Shown: positions 9,661 through 19,267 of the stretch, one piece after another | Position numbering within the stretch: the stretch's first letter is position 1 | How the letters are laid out: each line of letters opens with the position of its first letter | From: Clostridioides difficile_A | GTDB lineage: Bacteria > Bacillota > Clostridia > Peptostreptococcales > Peptostreptococcaceae | Reading direction: 5' to 3' | Length of the DNA: 64,000 nt | NCBI GenBank assembly: GCA_945909635.1 | Contig: OX246690.1 | Location: 3,782,001-3,846,000, forward strand | Translations under genes and position numbers: made by a program | Notes under the pieces: model-generated | What the model was told of the DNA's origin: nothing | Database searches by the model: none | Seen by the model: the letters and a program-made list of their open reading frames with translations, nothing else

Positions 9661-10245
9661 CTACGGTCTCTTTGTAAATACTTCATCTATTAAACCATAT
9701 TCTTTGGCTTCTATTGCACTCATGAAGTTATCACGTTCAGTATCCATTTTTATTTTCTCTAATGGCTGACCAGTTCTTTCAGATAATATCTCATTTAGAG
9801 TTTCTTTTATTTTTAAAATTCTTTTTGCATGAATTTCTATATCTGTCGCTTGACCTTGAGCTCCACCTAATGGTTGATGTATCATTATTTCACTATTTGG
9901 TAGTGCTAGTCTTTTTCCTTTTGCTCCTGCTGCCAACAAGAATGCTCCCATAGAAGCAGCCATACCTATACATATAGTGCTTACATCTGGTTTGATGTAT
10001 TGCATAGTATCATATATAGCCATTCCAGAAGTTATACTTCCTCCTGGAGAATTTATATATAAATGTATATCTTTGTCTGGGTCTTCAGCTTCTAAAAATA
10101 ATAGCTGTGCTACTATAAGCCCTGCTGTGGCATCGTTAACTTGATCTCCTAAGAAGATTATTCTGTCTTTTAATAGTCTAGAAAAAATATCATAAGATCT
10201 TTCTCCTCTTCCTGTTTGTTCAACAACTACAGGTACTAATGCCAT
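9661..10245 (-). CDS. clpP: ClpP1, proteolytic subunit of Clp protease
   Basis: Serine peptidase of 194 residues that forms the tetradecameric barrel of ClpXP. The catalytic triad is visible: Ser in GMAASMGAF, His in MIHQPLGG, and Asp in the TERDNFMSA region. It lies between tig and clpX and is the housekeeping ClpP; a divergent paralogue (ClpP2) is encoded at 35027-35611. The ATG follows a GGGGG ribosome site. A perfect 15-bp hairpin lies between tig and this gene and may uncouple their expression. Confidence 0.97.
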   Translation of the reverse strand: MALVPVVVEQTGRGERSYDIFSRLLKDRIIFLGDQVNDATAGLIVAQLLFLEAEDPDKDIHLYINSPGGSITSGMAIYDTMQYIKPDVSTICIGMAASMGAFLLAAGAKGKRLALPNSEIMIHQPLGGAQGQATDIEIHAKRILKIKETLNEILSERTGQPLEKIKMDTERDNFMSAIEAKEYGLIDEVFTKRP

Positions 10246-10271
10246 GGTTTCATACCCCCTTTATTCTATAT

Positions 10272-10306
10272 AATTTACAGTAGCTTTTTTTAAGCTACTG
10301 TAAATT
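10272..10306. repeat. Perfect 15-bp inverted repeat between tig and clpP
   Basis: AATTTACAGTAGCTT (10272-10286) and its exact complement (10292-10306) flank a five-base loop. On the transcribed minus strand no T tract follows, so it may be an attenuating or RNA-stabilising hairpin rather than a full terminator. Confidence 0.7.
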
Positions 10307-10394
10307 ATTATACGCATTTAACTAAATTATATTTGCACATCATTATATACTAAACATTCTATAACGTCAACTATATTAGTTAGCGTTTATTTTA

Positions 10395-11681
10395 TTAAGC
10401 TATTGTTGCATTCTCAACTAATAAATCTATTGTTTTTCTTATCTTTATTTGTCCTTTTATATCTTCTTTATCAGCATCTCTTAAAGAAGCTTCTATTTTG
10501 TCTATTTCCATATTGTAAGCAGAAGCCATTTTTTCTAACTCAGCTTTAAATTCTTCTTCTGTTGCTTCAATTCCTTCAGCTTTAGTTATTGCTTCTAATA
10601 CTAGAGAAGATTTAACTAATTTTTTAGCATCTTCTTTTCTTTCTTCTCTTAATTCTTCCATAGTTCTACCAGTCATCTCTAATAATTGTTGTAATCCAAA
10701 TCCTTGATATTGTAATTGGTAGTTAAGTTCATTTAACATATTATCTATTTGATGTTGTACCATAACTTCTGGTATTTCTATTTCTGTATTTTCAGCAACT
10801 TTTTCTACTACTGAATTTCTAGTTTCTGCATCTGCTCTATTTTTAGCTTCTTCTTCTAATTTAGCTCTTACATCTGCTTTTAATTCATCTAAAGTGTCAA
10901 ATTCGCTAGTATCTTTAGCAAATTCATCATCTAATGCAGATAATTCTTTTACTTTTACATCATTTATTTTCACATTAAATACAACTGGTTTTCCAGCTAA
11001 ATCTTGTGAGTGGTATTCTTCTGGGAAAGTAACATTAACTTCTACTTCTTCACCAGCTTTTTTACCTACTAATTGTTCTTCAAATCCTGGTATAAATGTG
11101 TTTGAACCTATAACTAAGTTATAATTTTCACCTTTACCACCTTCAAAAGCCACACCATTTTCAAAACCTTCAAAGTCTATTATAGCTGTGTCTCCATCTT
11201 CTAAAGCCTTATCTTCTACACTTACTAATCTAGCATTTTTTTCAACCATTTCTTGTAGTTTAGCTTCAACATTTTCGTCACTTACAGTATTCTCAACCTT
11301 AGCTATTTCTATACCCTTGTAGTTTCCTAATTCAAACTCTGGTTTAACTTCTACATTAAGAACCATAACTAATCCATTATCTTTGCTTATTTCCTCTATA
11401 TCTAAATCTGGATTGTCTATTGGGTCTATATCTAATTCCTTGATAGCTTCTGGATAAACTTCTGGGAATAATATTTCTATAGCATCATTATAGAATATGC
11501 CTTTTCCGTATTGAGTCTCTATAACAATTCTTGGAGCTTTACCTTTTCTAAATCCAGGTATATTGTATTTATTTCTGCTTTTATTATAAGCCTTATTTAC
11601 TGCTGCTTCAAATTTATTGTTATCTACTGTTATTTTTAAAGTAACTTTATTACCCTCTTTTTTAATTAGTTCTGCTTTCAT
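10395..11681 (-). CDS. tig: Trigger factor, ribosome-associated chaperone
   Basis: The 428-residue three-domain chaperone binds the ribosome exit tunnel through its N-terminal domain (signature GFRKGKAPR near residue 45), has a central FKBP-type peptidyl-prolyl isomerase domain (about 150-240, GDTAIIDFEGF) and a helical C-terminal domain. The open frame begins at 11738, but the GGAGG at about 11692 places initiation at the ATG at 11681 (MKAELIKKEG), matching the usual family length. First gene of the tig-clpP-clpX cluster. Confidence 0.96.
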   Translation of the reverse strand: MKAELIKKEGNKVTLKITVDNNKFEAAVNKAYNKSRNKYNIPGFRKGKAPRIVIETQYGKGIFYNDAIEILFPEVYPEAIKELDIDPIDNPDLDIEEISKDNGLVMVLNVEVKPEFELGNYKGIEIAKVENTVSDENVEAKLQEMVEKNARLVSVEDKALEDGDTAIIDFEGFENGVAFEGGKGENYNLVIGSNTFIPGFEEQLVGKKAGEEVEVNVTFPEEYHSQDLAGKPVVFNVKINDVKVKELSALDDEFAKDTSEFDTLDELKADVRAKLEEEAKNRADAETRNSVVEKVAENTEIEIPEVMVQHQIDNMLNELNYQLQYQGFGLQQLLEMTGRTMEELREERKEDAKKLVKSSLVLEAITKAEGIEATEEEFKAELEKMASAYNMEIDKIEASLRDADKEDIKGQIKIRKTIDLLVENATIA

Positions 11682-11874
11682 CCTTCTAATCCTCCTAGTG
11701 ATATTTATGTAATACCCGATAATGGTATCATAATTCATTCTATTTATAATTCAACCACTTAATTATATCACATAAGTTTTTTTATTTACAAGTGTTCCAT
11801 TAATATCGTTGCACTTATTTGATAAAATTTAATTTTTCGAGTGTTTTTTGCCGTTTTTTTGGATAAATACACCC

Positions 11875-12345
11875 TTATATACGTATTTCTTCAATATTTA
11901 TGTCATCATCTTCTATGTCCATAATAACAAAACTTTTATACGATACTCCTCTTGGAAGTGAAGTACTTCCAGGATTTATGTAAAGCACATTATCTTTAAT
12001 TTCTCTAAACGGAGTATGGGTATGACCAAATATAACTATATCAGCTCCAACTTCACTTGCCTTGTTTTCTAACATCTGTGTTCCGTATTTTACACCATAC
12101 TTATCTCCATGGCATAAAAATATAGTTTTATTTGCTACTTCAAAGACAACTTCTTCCTCAACAGCATCAAAGTCACAATTACCTTTAACTGCAATGATTC
12201 CCACATTAGTCATGCTGTAAATATATCTTGAGTCTGTAAAATTGTCTCCTGCATGAATTATTAGGTCACATTCTTTCAAATATGGTATTGCTTTTTCCAT
12301 ATTTTTAATCATCATATGTGTGTCACTTACTATACCTATCTTCAT
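11875..12345 (-). CDS. YfcE/MJ0936-type metallophosphodiesterase
   Basis: The 156-residue protein has calcineurin-like phosphoesterase motifs: SDTHM near residue 8, HAGD near 32, KGNCD near 56, and GHTH near 109. These residues bind the dinuclear metal centre. Family members hydrolyse phosphodiester model substrates; the natural substrate is uncertain. It overlaps the stop of the rph-rdgB fusion by a TAATG junction and is translationally coupled to it, a common order in clostridia. Confidence 0.9.
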   Translation of the reverse strand: MKIGIVSDTHMMIKNMEKAIPYLKECDLIIHAGDNFTDSRYIYSMTNVGIIAVKGNCDFDAVEEEVVFEVANKTIFLCHGDKYGVKYGTQMLENKASEVGADIVIFGHTHTPFREIKDNVLYINPGSTSLPRGVSYKSFVIMDIEDDDINIEEIRI

Positions 12346-13694
12346 TACTTCACTACCCTTTTTATAAACTCTTGTTTCATAAGTTTTAGTGCATTTGCTC
12401 TGTGGCTGATTGAATTTTTTATAACACTAGGTATCTCACCAAAGGTTTTATTATATCCTTTTACTATAAATAAGCTATCATATCCAAAGCCATTTTTACC
12501 CTTTTCTTCAAAACCTATTGTTCCTTCACAGATTCCTCTTACTACAAACTCTTTTCCATCTGGGAAAACTACTGCTATTGCAGAGACGAACCTTGCATTT
12601 CTTTTACTAATTGGTATATTTTGCATAGATTTTAATAGCTTTTCTCTATTTTCTTCATCTGTTGCATGTTCTCCTGCATATCTAGCTGAATAAACACCAG
12701 GTTTTTTACCTAAAGCATCTACTTCTAAACCTGAATCGTCTGATATTGCTATAAGTTTAGTTTTTTTAGCTATTGTTCTAGCTTTTATTAATGCATTATG
12801 CTCAAATGTTTTTCCATCCTCAACTATTTCTATACCTGCTAGGTCAACATCTTTTAAAGAATACACTGTATATTCAAAGTCTTTTAAGATTTCACCTATT
12901 TCTTCTAGCTTATGAGCATTATTAGTAGCAATTACTACTTCATTACCATACTCCATACCTAATATCTCATCTGCTATTTCACCTAAAGCTTCTCTTTGAA
13001 ACCTTATTAATTCTTTATTCCCTTTTTCTCCTAACTCTAACAATAAATTTAAATCTTTTCTCGAAAAAGGTTTCTCTTCTCCAGTCCCCTGTACTTCTAC
13101 AAACTCACACTTATCAGTCATTATTATATTCATATCTACCTGTGCTTTAGAATCTTCTTCATAACATAAATCCAACATATGTGTTTCATTTACTATTCCA
13201 ACACTGATTGCAGATACAAAATTTGTTATTGGCATTTCTTTTATTGTCTTTGCTTTATACAATTTATATATTGCTTCTGCAACTGCCACAAATGCTCCTG
13301 TTATAGACGCTGTTCTAGTTCCTCCATCAGCTTGTATAACATCGCAATCTACCCAAATAGTTCTTTCACCTAATTTATTCAAATCTACAACAGACCTTAT
13401 TGCTCTTCCTATCAATCTCTGTATCTCTTGTGTTCTTCCGTCGATTTTCCCCCTAGATGCATCCCTTATCTTTCTTTGTTGTGTTGCTCTTGGCAACATA
13501 GAATATTCAGCATTTATCCATCCAGTACCACTATTTCTCAAAAAAGGAGGTACTTTCTCTTCTACTGATGCAGTACATATAACCTTTGTCTCTCCCATTT
13601 CTATAAGAACAGAGCCTTCTGCATACTTTGTATAATTTCTGCTTATCTTTACAGGTCTTATCTGGTCATTACTTCTATCATAACTTCTGGTCAT
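12345..13694 (-). CDS. rph: Fusion protein: ribonuclease PH plus RdgB/HAM1 non-canonical NTP pyrophosphatase
   Basis: One 449-residue frame joins two enzymes. Residues 1 to about 246 are RNase PH, a phosphate-dependent 3' exonuclease for tRNA trimming (PRATQQR, GGTRTASITGAF, and the terminal RFQREAL). Residues from about 252 onward are the RdgB/HAM1 pyrophosphatase that removes dITP, XTP and similar from the nucleotide pool (ATNNAHKLEEI, SDDSGLEVDALGKKPGVYSA, GFGYDSLF, SHRANAL). In many bacteria they are adjacent separate genes; here no stop or start separates them, so the product is bifunctional. Followed by the coupled phosphodiesterase gene. Confidence 0.94.
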   Translation of the reverse strand: MTRSYDRSNDQIRPVKISRNYTKYAEGSVLIEMGETKVICTASVEEKVPPFLRNSGTGWINAEYSMLPRATQQRKIRDASRGKIDGRTQEIQRLIGRAIRSVVDLNKLGERTIWVDCDVIQADGGTRTASITGAFVAVAEAIYKLYKAKTIKEMPITNFVSAISVGIVNETHMLDLCYEEDSKAQVDMNIIMTDKCEFVEVQGTGEEKPFSRKDLNLLLELGEKGNKELIRFQREALGEIADEILGMEYGNEVVIATNNAHKLEEIGEILKDFEYTVYSLKDVDLAGIEIVEDGKTFEHNALIKARTIAKKTKLIAISDDSGLEVDALGKKPGVYSARYAGEHATDEENREKLLKSMQNIPISKRNARFVSAIAVVFPDGKEFVVRGICEGTIGFEEKGKNGFGYDSLFIVKGYNKTFGEIPSVIKNSISHRANALKLMKQEFIKRVVK

Positions 13695-13850
13695 TTTTAA
13701 TATCCTTTCTTATATTTTTTATATTTTATAAAGTTATTTTTTATAATTTTCAATTTAATCAAATATTATATTGTTTTTTTATAATCTCATTAGCTTACTG
13801 AACTATTCTATCATTAATTATAGTAGTTTTCTAGTAAATTAAACGACTTT

Positions 13851-15875
13851 TTAGCCCTCTAATATAGCTTTTACTTCATCTTTCGATGATAAATTCAATA
13901 ATTCTAAAAAGCTGTCTTCATCTATAACTTTAATTCCTAAATCATTTGCTTTAGTAAGTTTAGAACCAGCTTCCTCCCCTGCCAAAACAAATGTTGTCGA
14001 TTTACTTACACTAGATGTAGCTTTTCCACCTCTTTTTTCTATCATATCTTTTGCATCATTTCTTTTTAATGTAGGAAGTGTACCAGTCAATACTATTTTC
14101 ATTCCTTCAAATATCTTTTCTACATTTTCTCCTGTATTATTCAATGATTTTGTGTTTACTCCTACACTTTTCAACTTGTTTATAACATTTATATTTTTGT
14201 CTTCCTTAAAAAACTCGACAACGCTGTTTGCCATTATACTTCCGAATTCCTCTAATTCTTCCAGTTGCTCACTTGTTGAAGAAATTACATCATCTAAGTC
14301 CTTAAAGTTAGATGCAAGTATTTTAGCTGCTTTAACTCCTATAAATTTGATACCTAATCCATTTATAAGTCTCCATAAATCATTTTCTTTTGACTTTTCA
14401 ATTGAGTTTATTAAATTATCAGCAGACTTTTCACCCATTCTCTCTAGGTCGACTACATCTTCCTTTTTTATATAGTATAAATCAGATACATCTTGGATTA
14501 TTTTTTCATTTAACAATAACGTAATTATAGATTCTCCTAGACCATCTATATTCATTGCATCTCTTGATACAAAGTGTATAATTCCCCTTCTTATTTGAGC
14601 TGGACAAGACATATTTATACACTTTACAGCAGCCTCCCCTTCTAATCTTACTGTTGGTTCTGAACATACAGGACATTTTTCTGGCATCTTAAAATCTATT
14701 TCATCTCCAGTACGTTCTTCTGTTATAACTTCTAAAACTTGAGGTATTATATCGCCTGCTTTTTGAACTAATACTGTGTCATTTATCTTTATATCTTTTT
14801 CTCTTATATAATCTTCATTATGAAGTGTAGCTCTACTTACAGTAGTACCTGCAAGTCTGACTGGTTCAAGTATTGCTGAAGGTGTTATTGTACCTGTTCT
14901 ACCAACTTCTACTATTATATCTATTATTTTAGTTTTTTTCTTTTCTGCTGGAAACTTATATGCAATTGCCCATCTAGGGCTTTTTGCTGTATATCCCATT
15001 TCTTCCCTCTGTTTTATATCGTTTACTTTTATTACCATACCATCTATCTCATATTCCAAATTACCTCTATTCTCCGTCCAGTATTCAATATGTTCAATAA
15101 CTTCATCTATATTTTTACAAACTTTATAACTTTGGCTTACTGAGAATCCTAATTCTTCTAAATACTCTAGGGATTCACTGTGACTTTTTAAATCATATTC
15201 TTCTATATTTTCCATATTAAATATAAATATATCTAAAGGTCTTTTGGCAGTTAATTTTGGGTCTAATTGTCTTAATGAGCCTGCTGCAAGGTTTCTTGGA
15301 TTAGCAAATAAAGGCTGTTCTTGTTCTTCTTGTTGTTCATTTACTTTTCTAAAATTATCTTTCGAGATATATACTTCTCCTCTAACTATTAGTTCTTTTT
15401 TGTCATTTATTTTAAGAGGTATACTTTTTACTGTCATCAAATTGTGAGAGATATCTTCTCCTACAATCCCATCTCCTCTAGTTGCACCTTTTTCGAACTC
15501 TCCATTATTATAAGTAAGACCTACAGAAAGACCATCTATTTTAAACTCAACAACATATTCAACATTGTCTCCTACATATTCTTGAACCCTCTTGTCAAAA
15601 TCTTTTAAGTCCTGTTCTGAAAAAGCATTCGATAGACTTAGCATAGGAGCTTTATGGACAATTTGATTGAATTTATCTAATGGCTTACCTCCTACCCTAT
15701 TTGTTGGAGAATCAATTCTCTTTAGTTCTGGATTTTCTTCTTCCAAAGAAATTAATTCTTTCATTAATTTATCATATTCATAGTCTGATATTTCTGGGCT
15801 ATCCTGATTATAATACCTTTCATTATGGTAGTTTATTTTTTCTATAAGTTTATTAATCTCATCTTTAACGCTCAC
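13851..15875 (-). CDS. ligA: NAD+-dependent DNA ligase
   Basis: The 674-residue enzyme seals nicks during replication and repair. Domain order: Ia region, adenylation domain with the catalytic-lysine motif KIDG (near residue 114), OB fold, a C4 zinc finger (CPVC...CINMSCP near 408-430), helix-hairpin-helix repeats and a C-terminal BRCT domain (MKIVLTGTLPTLKR). Starts at a GTG preceded by AGAGGTG. Complete and of standard length; transcribed as a single gene here. Confidence 0.97.
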   Translation of the reverse strand: MSVKDEINKLIEKINYHNERYYNQDSPEISDYEYDKLMKELISLEEENPELKRIDSPTNRVGGKPLDKFNQIVHKAPMLSLSNAFSEQDLKDFDKRVQEYVGDNVEYVVEFKIDGLSVGLTYNNGEFEKGATRGDGIVGEDISHNLMTVKSIPLKINDKKELIVRGEVYISKDNFRKVNEQQEEQEQPLFANPRNLAAGSLRQLDPKLTAKRPLDIFIFNMENIEEYDLKSHSESLEYLEELGFSVSQSYKVCKNIDEVIEHIEYWTENRGNLEYEIDGMVIKVNDIKQREEMGYTAKSPRWAIAYKFPAEKKKTKIIDIIVEVGRTGTITPSAILEPVRLAGTTVSRATLHNEDYIREKDIKINDTVLVQKAGDIIPQVLEVITEERTGDEIDFKMPEKCPVCSEPTVRLEGEAAVKCINMSCPAQIRRGIIHFVSRDAMNIDGLGESIITLLLNEKIIQDVSDLYYIKKEDVVDLERMGEKSADNLINSIEKSKENDLWRLINGLGIKFIGVKAAKILASNFKDLDDVISSTSEQLEELEEFGSIMANSVVEFFKEDKNINVINKLKSVGVNTKSLNNTGENVEKIFEGMKIVLTGTLPTLKRNDAKDMIEKRGGKATSSVSKSTTFVLAGEEAGSKLTKANDLGIKVIDEDSFLELLNLSSKDEVKAILEG

Positions 15876-16255
15876 TTTTACACCTCTTTATATTTTTTAA
15901 ATTAAATTATTTTAAGATTTCCTTATAATTGATTATTTCCTATTTATACATTTTTTAGTATATCACTTTTTTGACTTTAAATTTATTACAAAAAAGTGCT
16001 TATCCAAAAATCTACACATAATGTAGGAACTCTTCCTCAATTCTGTAGATATTGTTAGAAAGTATAATTATTGTGTCTCTTTGTTTTTCAATTACATAAG
16101 TTTCATTCTCAAAATACTAAGTATTCTATGTTGAGTTGCCATAGAACATAAAGTAGTTGTGATTTACTAAATTAAAAAAGGAGTTAGACTTAAAATTTGA
16201 TTAGAAAAAATCAATTTTAAGACAACCCCTTTTATTTTCATTAAATTTTTTATGT
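15876..16255. other. 380-bp intergenic region without a gene, ending in a terminator
   Basis: The only clear element is a long hairpin at about 16175-16235 (GGAGTTAGACTTAAAATTTG against CAATTTTAAGACAACCCC) with a minus-strand T tract, the likely terminator of the downstream-facing dehydrogenase gene. A short unexplained stretch near 16000-16070 could encode a few residues in one frame but carries stops; no gene is supported. Confidence 0.6.
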
Positions 16256-17194
16256 TTAATAACCTCTTGATATATCTACAACATTATCTATAGGTTTATT
16301 CTCCATTATATAGTGTTTCAAATTATTATAAACCATATTAAATGTTCTTTCCTTATTCTTATCAGATACCCAAGAATTATGAGGAGTTACTATGACATTT
16401 TCGCACTCCCATAACTTATTCTCTTGGCTTAAAGGTTCACTTTCAAATACATCTAATGCTACTCCTCTAAATTTTTCTACGCATTCTTCTAAATCTTTCT
16501 GATTAACTGTATTTCCTCTGCCAACATTAATAAATACAGAACCCTCTTTCATAAGTTTAAACATGTCTTTGTTTACTATTCCATCTGTACTTTTTGTAGA
16601 AGGCATTGCTACTACAACTATGTCACATTCTTCAAATACAACATTCATATCATCAGTAGCAAAACATTTATCAAAGTATTTTTTACTACTTCCATCAGTA
16701 TTTACTCCCCATATTTCTAAGCCAAAAGCCTTCAATCTTTTAGCTGCTTCTGATGATATAGTACCTGTTCCGAGAAATCCAACTCTTTGCCCATATAATT
16801 CTGATACAGAAAAATCCATCTTCCATTCTTTGTTTTGTTGCTGTTTAAAAAACTTTGCACTATTTTTATAGATTTCTAAAATATACATAACTATGCTTTC
16901 ACCAATAGGTATACTATATCCACCTCTATTATTTGCTATTTTAATATCTCTCTTTAATACTTCTTCTTTTGGAAGTTGGTCTATACCTACACTAGTTGTC
17001 TGTATATACTTTAAATCTTTCATTTTAGAAATATCTAGTCTGCTAAATGGATTATATGTAACTAGTACATCTGCAGTATTTACATCTTCATTATTTTCAA
17101 TACTATCTTCAGAGTAGTGTATAACATCATATCCTAATTCACTTATTTTCTCGAACTTCTCTTTTCCATAATTTATTGTAAATAAAACTTTCAT
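16256..17194 (-). CDS. D-isomer-specific 2-hydroxyacid dehydrogenase family protein
   Basis: NAD(P)-dependent dehydrogenase of 312 residues. Visible features: the Rossmann motif GQRVGFLGTGTIS near residue 140, the NVGRGNTVNQKDL motif near residue 230, a catalytic Arg region, and the PHNSW segment carrying the catalytic His near 283. The frame opens five codons upstream, but GGAGGAG inside those codons is the ribosome site for the ATG at 17194. Substrate (phosphoglycerate-, lactate- or glyoxylate-like) cannot be assigned. It is transcribed alone or with the upstream DUF3783 gene. Confidence 0.85.
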   Translation of the reverse strand: MKVLFTINYGKEKFEKISELGYDVIHYSEDSIENNEDVNTADVLVTYNPFSRLDISKMKDLKYIQTTSVGIDQLPKEEVLKRDIKIANNRGGYSIPIGESIVMYILEIYKNSAKFFKQQQNKEWKMDFSVSELYGQRVGFLGTGTISSEAAKRLKAFGLEIWGVNTDGSSKKYFDKCFATDDMNVVFEECDIVVVAMPSTKSTDGIVNKDMFKLMKEGSVFINVGRGNTVNQKDLEECVEKFRGVALDVFESEPLSQENKLWECENVIVTPHNSWVSDKNKERTFNMVYNNLKHYIMENKPIDNVVDISRGY

Positions 17195-17294
17195 CTTAAT
17201 CTCCTCCATCTACTCACATTAAAACTTTTATATCCTACAGTACAATATGATACTTAATGTATATTAGTTAAACTCACTAGAAGATGTCTCAAAT

Positions 17295-17717
17295 TTATTT
17301 ATGCTCAATTGTTTTTCCTAAGACCATTGCATTACGTTCTTGAACTAAATTTTCTATTAAATTATTTAATGTCCAATCAATAGATGTTTCAGTCACCATA
17401 GCTGTAAAAGGCTTATTTATCCTCACTTTTTTTAATCCTTCTAAAAATGCATTCACTTGTGTACTTGGAATGTTATTAAATATCACAGACTTACTCTTAA
17501 TTCCATTTTCACATTTATTTGATGTATTTCCATCCAAAATATCTCTAATTATGTCATCCCCATTTTTATCGCTTAAGATAATGTGGTCTCTTATTCCAGC
17601 AAAATTACTAACATTCTTAATTAGTGATAATTCTTTTTTATTAAAATTTACAAACAGGATACACTTTCTATTGTGTATTTTATCTAGATTATTATTATTT
17701 ATTTTTTCAAATGACAT
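17295..17717 (-). CDS. DUF3783 family protein
   Basis: Small soluble protein of about 140 residues. Its C-terminal part (FNNIPSTQVNAFLEGLKKVR then TAMVTETSIDWTL) matches the DUF3783 pattern found in clostridia and related Firmicutes. No catalytic motif is recognised. The ATG at 17726 is too close to AAAGGA, so initiation at the ATG at 17717 (MSFEKIN) is favoured. Upstream neighbour is a divergent MFS gene; the dehydrogenase follows on the same strand. Confidence 0.7.
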   Translation of the reverse strand: MSFEKINNNNLDKIHNRKCILFVNFNKKELSLIKNVSNFAGIRDHIILSDKNGDDIIRDILDGNTSNKCENGIKSKSVIFNNIPSTQVNAFLEGLKKVRINKPFTAMVTETSIDWTLNNLIENLVQERNAMVLGKTIEHK

Positions 17718-17910
17718 TTCATCCATCCTTTCATTTATCTATCTATATATGTTAATTTACCCCATCCGTTTAAAATAATCAATTTTTAATAGAGAATTTT
17801 TATATTAATACCCAAAATTATATTTAAATAGCTACACTATCCAAAACTAATCTGTAAAACTGGAATAATTAGATTAATATTTACAAATCCTAATCTAAAG
17901 GAGAGATACA

Positions 17911-19191
17911 ATGAATACACTAAATAATAAATTTAGCATTAAAAACTTTTCAAACGCTTGGGTTATAGTACTTGGTTGTATGTTGATACAGGCTATTCCA
18001 TTTAATCTCGTAGCTACTATACAACCTCAGTTTATAAGTTATGTTGTTGAAGGGGAAGGCTTTAGTTTGGCATCTTTTTCTCTAATATTCACCATTGGTA
18101 CGATTGCTTCAGCAATTGTATCACCTTTTATTGGTAAATTGTTTTCTAAAGTCAATCTTAAGACACTCTATTTATTAGGCTGTATAATTTCTAGTATTGC
18201 TTTTGCTACTTTTTCTATATGTACTAAGCTATGGCAATTTTATACTTTATCATGTATTGTGCAAGTTGGTGCTACAATTATATCTGCTATAGGTATACCT
18301 GTTTTAATAAGTGCTTGGTTTGATGAAGAAAGTAAAGGAAAGGCTCTAGGATTTGCTTTTGCTGGTGGTTCTATTGGTAGTATATTTCTACAACCACTTG
18401 TAGTTCGTTTATTAGCATCTCAAGGATATAGTCGCTCTTATCTAATATTTGGGATTGCAGCATTGATAATTGGTATACCTATAATATTATTCATACTTAG
18501 AATGCCTAAGGATGCCAGTGAAATAGTAAGGTCTAAAGGAAAAAAAGAGAACTCATCTGATGCAATTTCTTCTTCAGTATGGGGTTATACGTTGAAAGAA
18601 GCTAAAAAAATTAAATATTTTTGGATTATGGCAATTGGATTTATATTTGTAGGTATATATGTTTCATCATTATCTGTACAATATCCAACCTACCTTAGAA
18701 ATTATCTAAATCCAATTTTAGTAGGAACAGTAGGCTCCGTTTTTGCTTTATTCGCTCTCATTGGTAATATATTTGGAGGATTGCTGTTTGATAAATTTGG
18801 TCAAGTAAAGCCACTTATTGTAGCTTTTATATTAGTCCTTGTAGCTACTTTATCACTACTACTTGTAGATAAATCTTCTACTTTTGCATTTGTGTTTGCT
18901 ACCTTAAAAGGGCTTTCTGTATTTGCTTATATGATTGGACCCGCTTATTTAACAGGTACTTTCTTTGGCCAAAAAGAGTTTGGTAGTATATATGGAATCG
19001 TACAATTAATTTTTGCAGTAGGCTTTGCATTAGGTTCGACATTATTTGGATTACTAGTTGATAACTTTGGTTATAGATTTTCTTGGTACATCATAATTTT
19101 ATCAGTTATAATTGCTTATACTTTACTTATTATAACTTCTATAGGAATGAAAAAAATGAATAGAGAAAGGCTCGATAAACTAATGCAATAA
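17911..19191 (+). CDS. MFS transporter, oxalate/formate antiporter (OFA)-like family
   Basis: The 426-residue membrane protein with 12 predicted helices has an N-terminal half rich in Gly/Ser helices and a long central loop near residues 205-220, as in OFA/UhpT-type carriers of monocarboxylates. A strong AAGGAGAG site precedes the ATG. It ends at a terminator shared with the convergent formate/hydrogenase cluster. The proximity to formate metabolism is suggestive, but it faces the cluster on the opposite strand and the substrate is not shown. Confidence 0.75.
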   Translation: MNTLNNKFSIKNFSNAWVIVLGCMLIQAIPFNLVATIQPQFISYVVEGEGFSLASFSLIFTIGTIASAIVSPFIGKLFSKVNLKTLYLLGCIISSIAFATFSICTKLWQFYTLSCIVQVGATIISAIGIPVLISAWFDEESKGKALGFAFAGGSIGSIFLQPLVVRLLASQGYSRSYLIFGIAALIIGIPIILFILRMPKDASEIVRSKGKKENSSDAISSSVWGYTLKEAKKIKYFWIMAIGFIFVGIYVSSLSVQYPTYLRNYLNPILVGTVGSVFALFALIGNIFGGLLFDKFGQVKPLIVAFILVLVATLSLLLVDKSSTFAFVFATLKGLSVFAYMIGPAYLTGTFFGQKEFGSIYGIVQLIFAVGFALGSTLFGLLVDNFGYRFSWYIIILSVIIAYTLLIITSIGMKKMNRERLDKLMQ

Positions 19192-19218
19192 TTGATTTTT
19201 TAATATATAAACAATAAT

Positions 19219-19262
19219 TAAAAAGATGGAACTCTTAATAATAAGGAGAGCTCCATCTTTTT
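19219..19262. terminator. Bidirectional terminator between MFS gene and hydN1
   Basis: AAAAGATGGA with ACTCT pairs with AGAGCTCCATCTTTT around a short AT-rich loop; A tract on the left and T tract on the right allow use by both convergent units. Confidence 0.8.
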
Positions 19263-19267
19263 ATATA

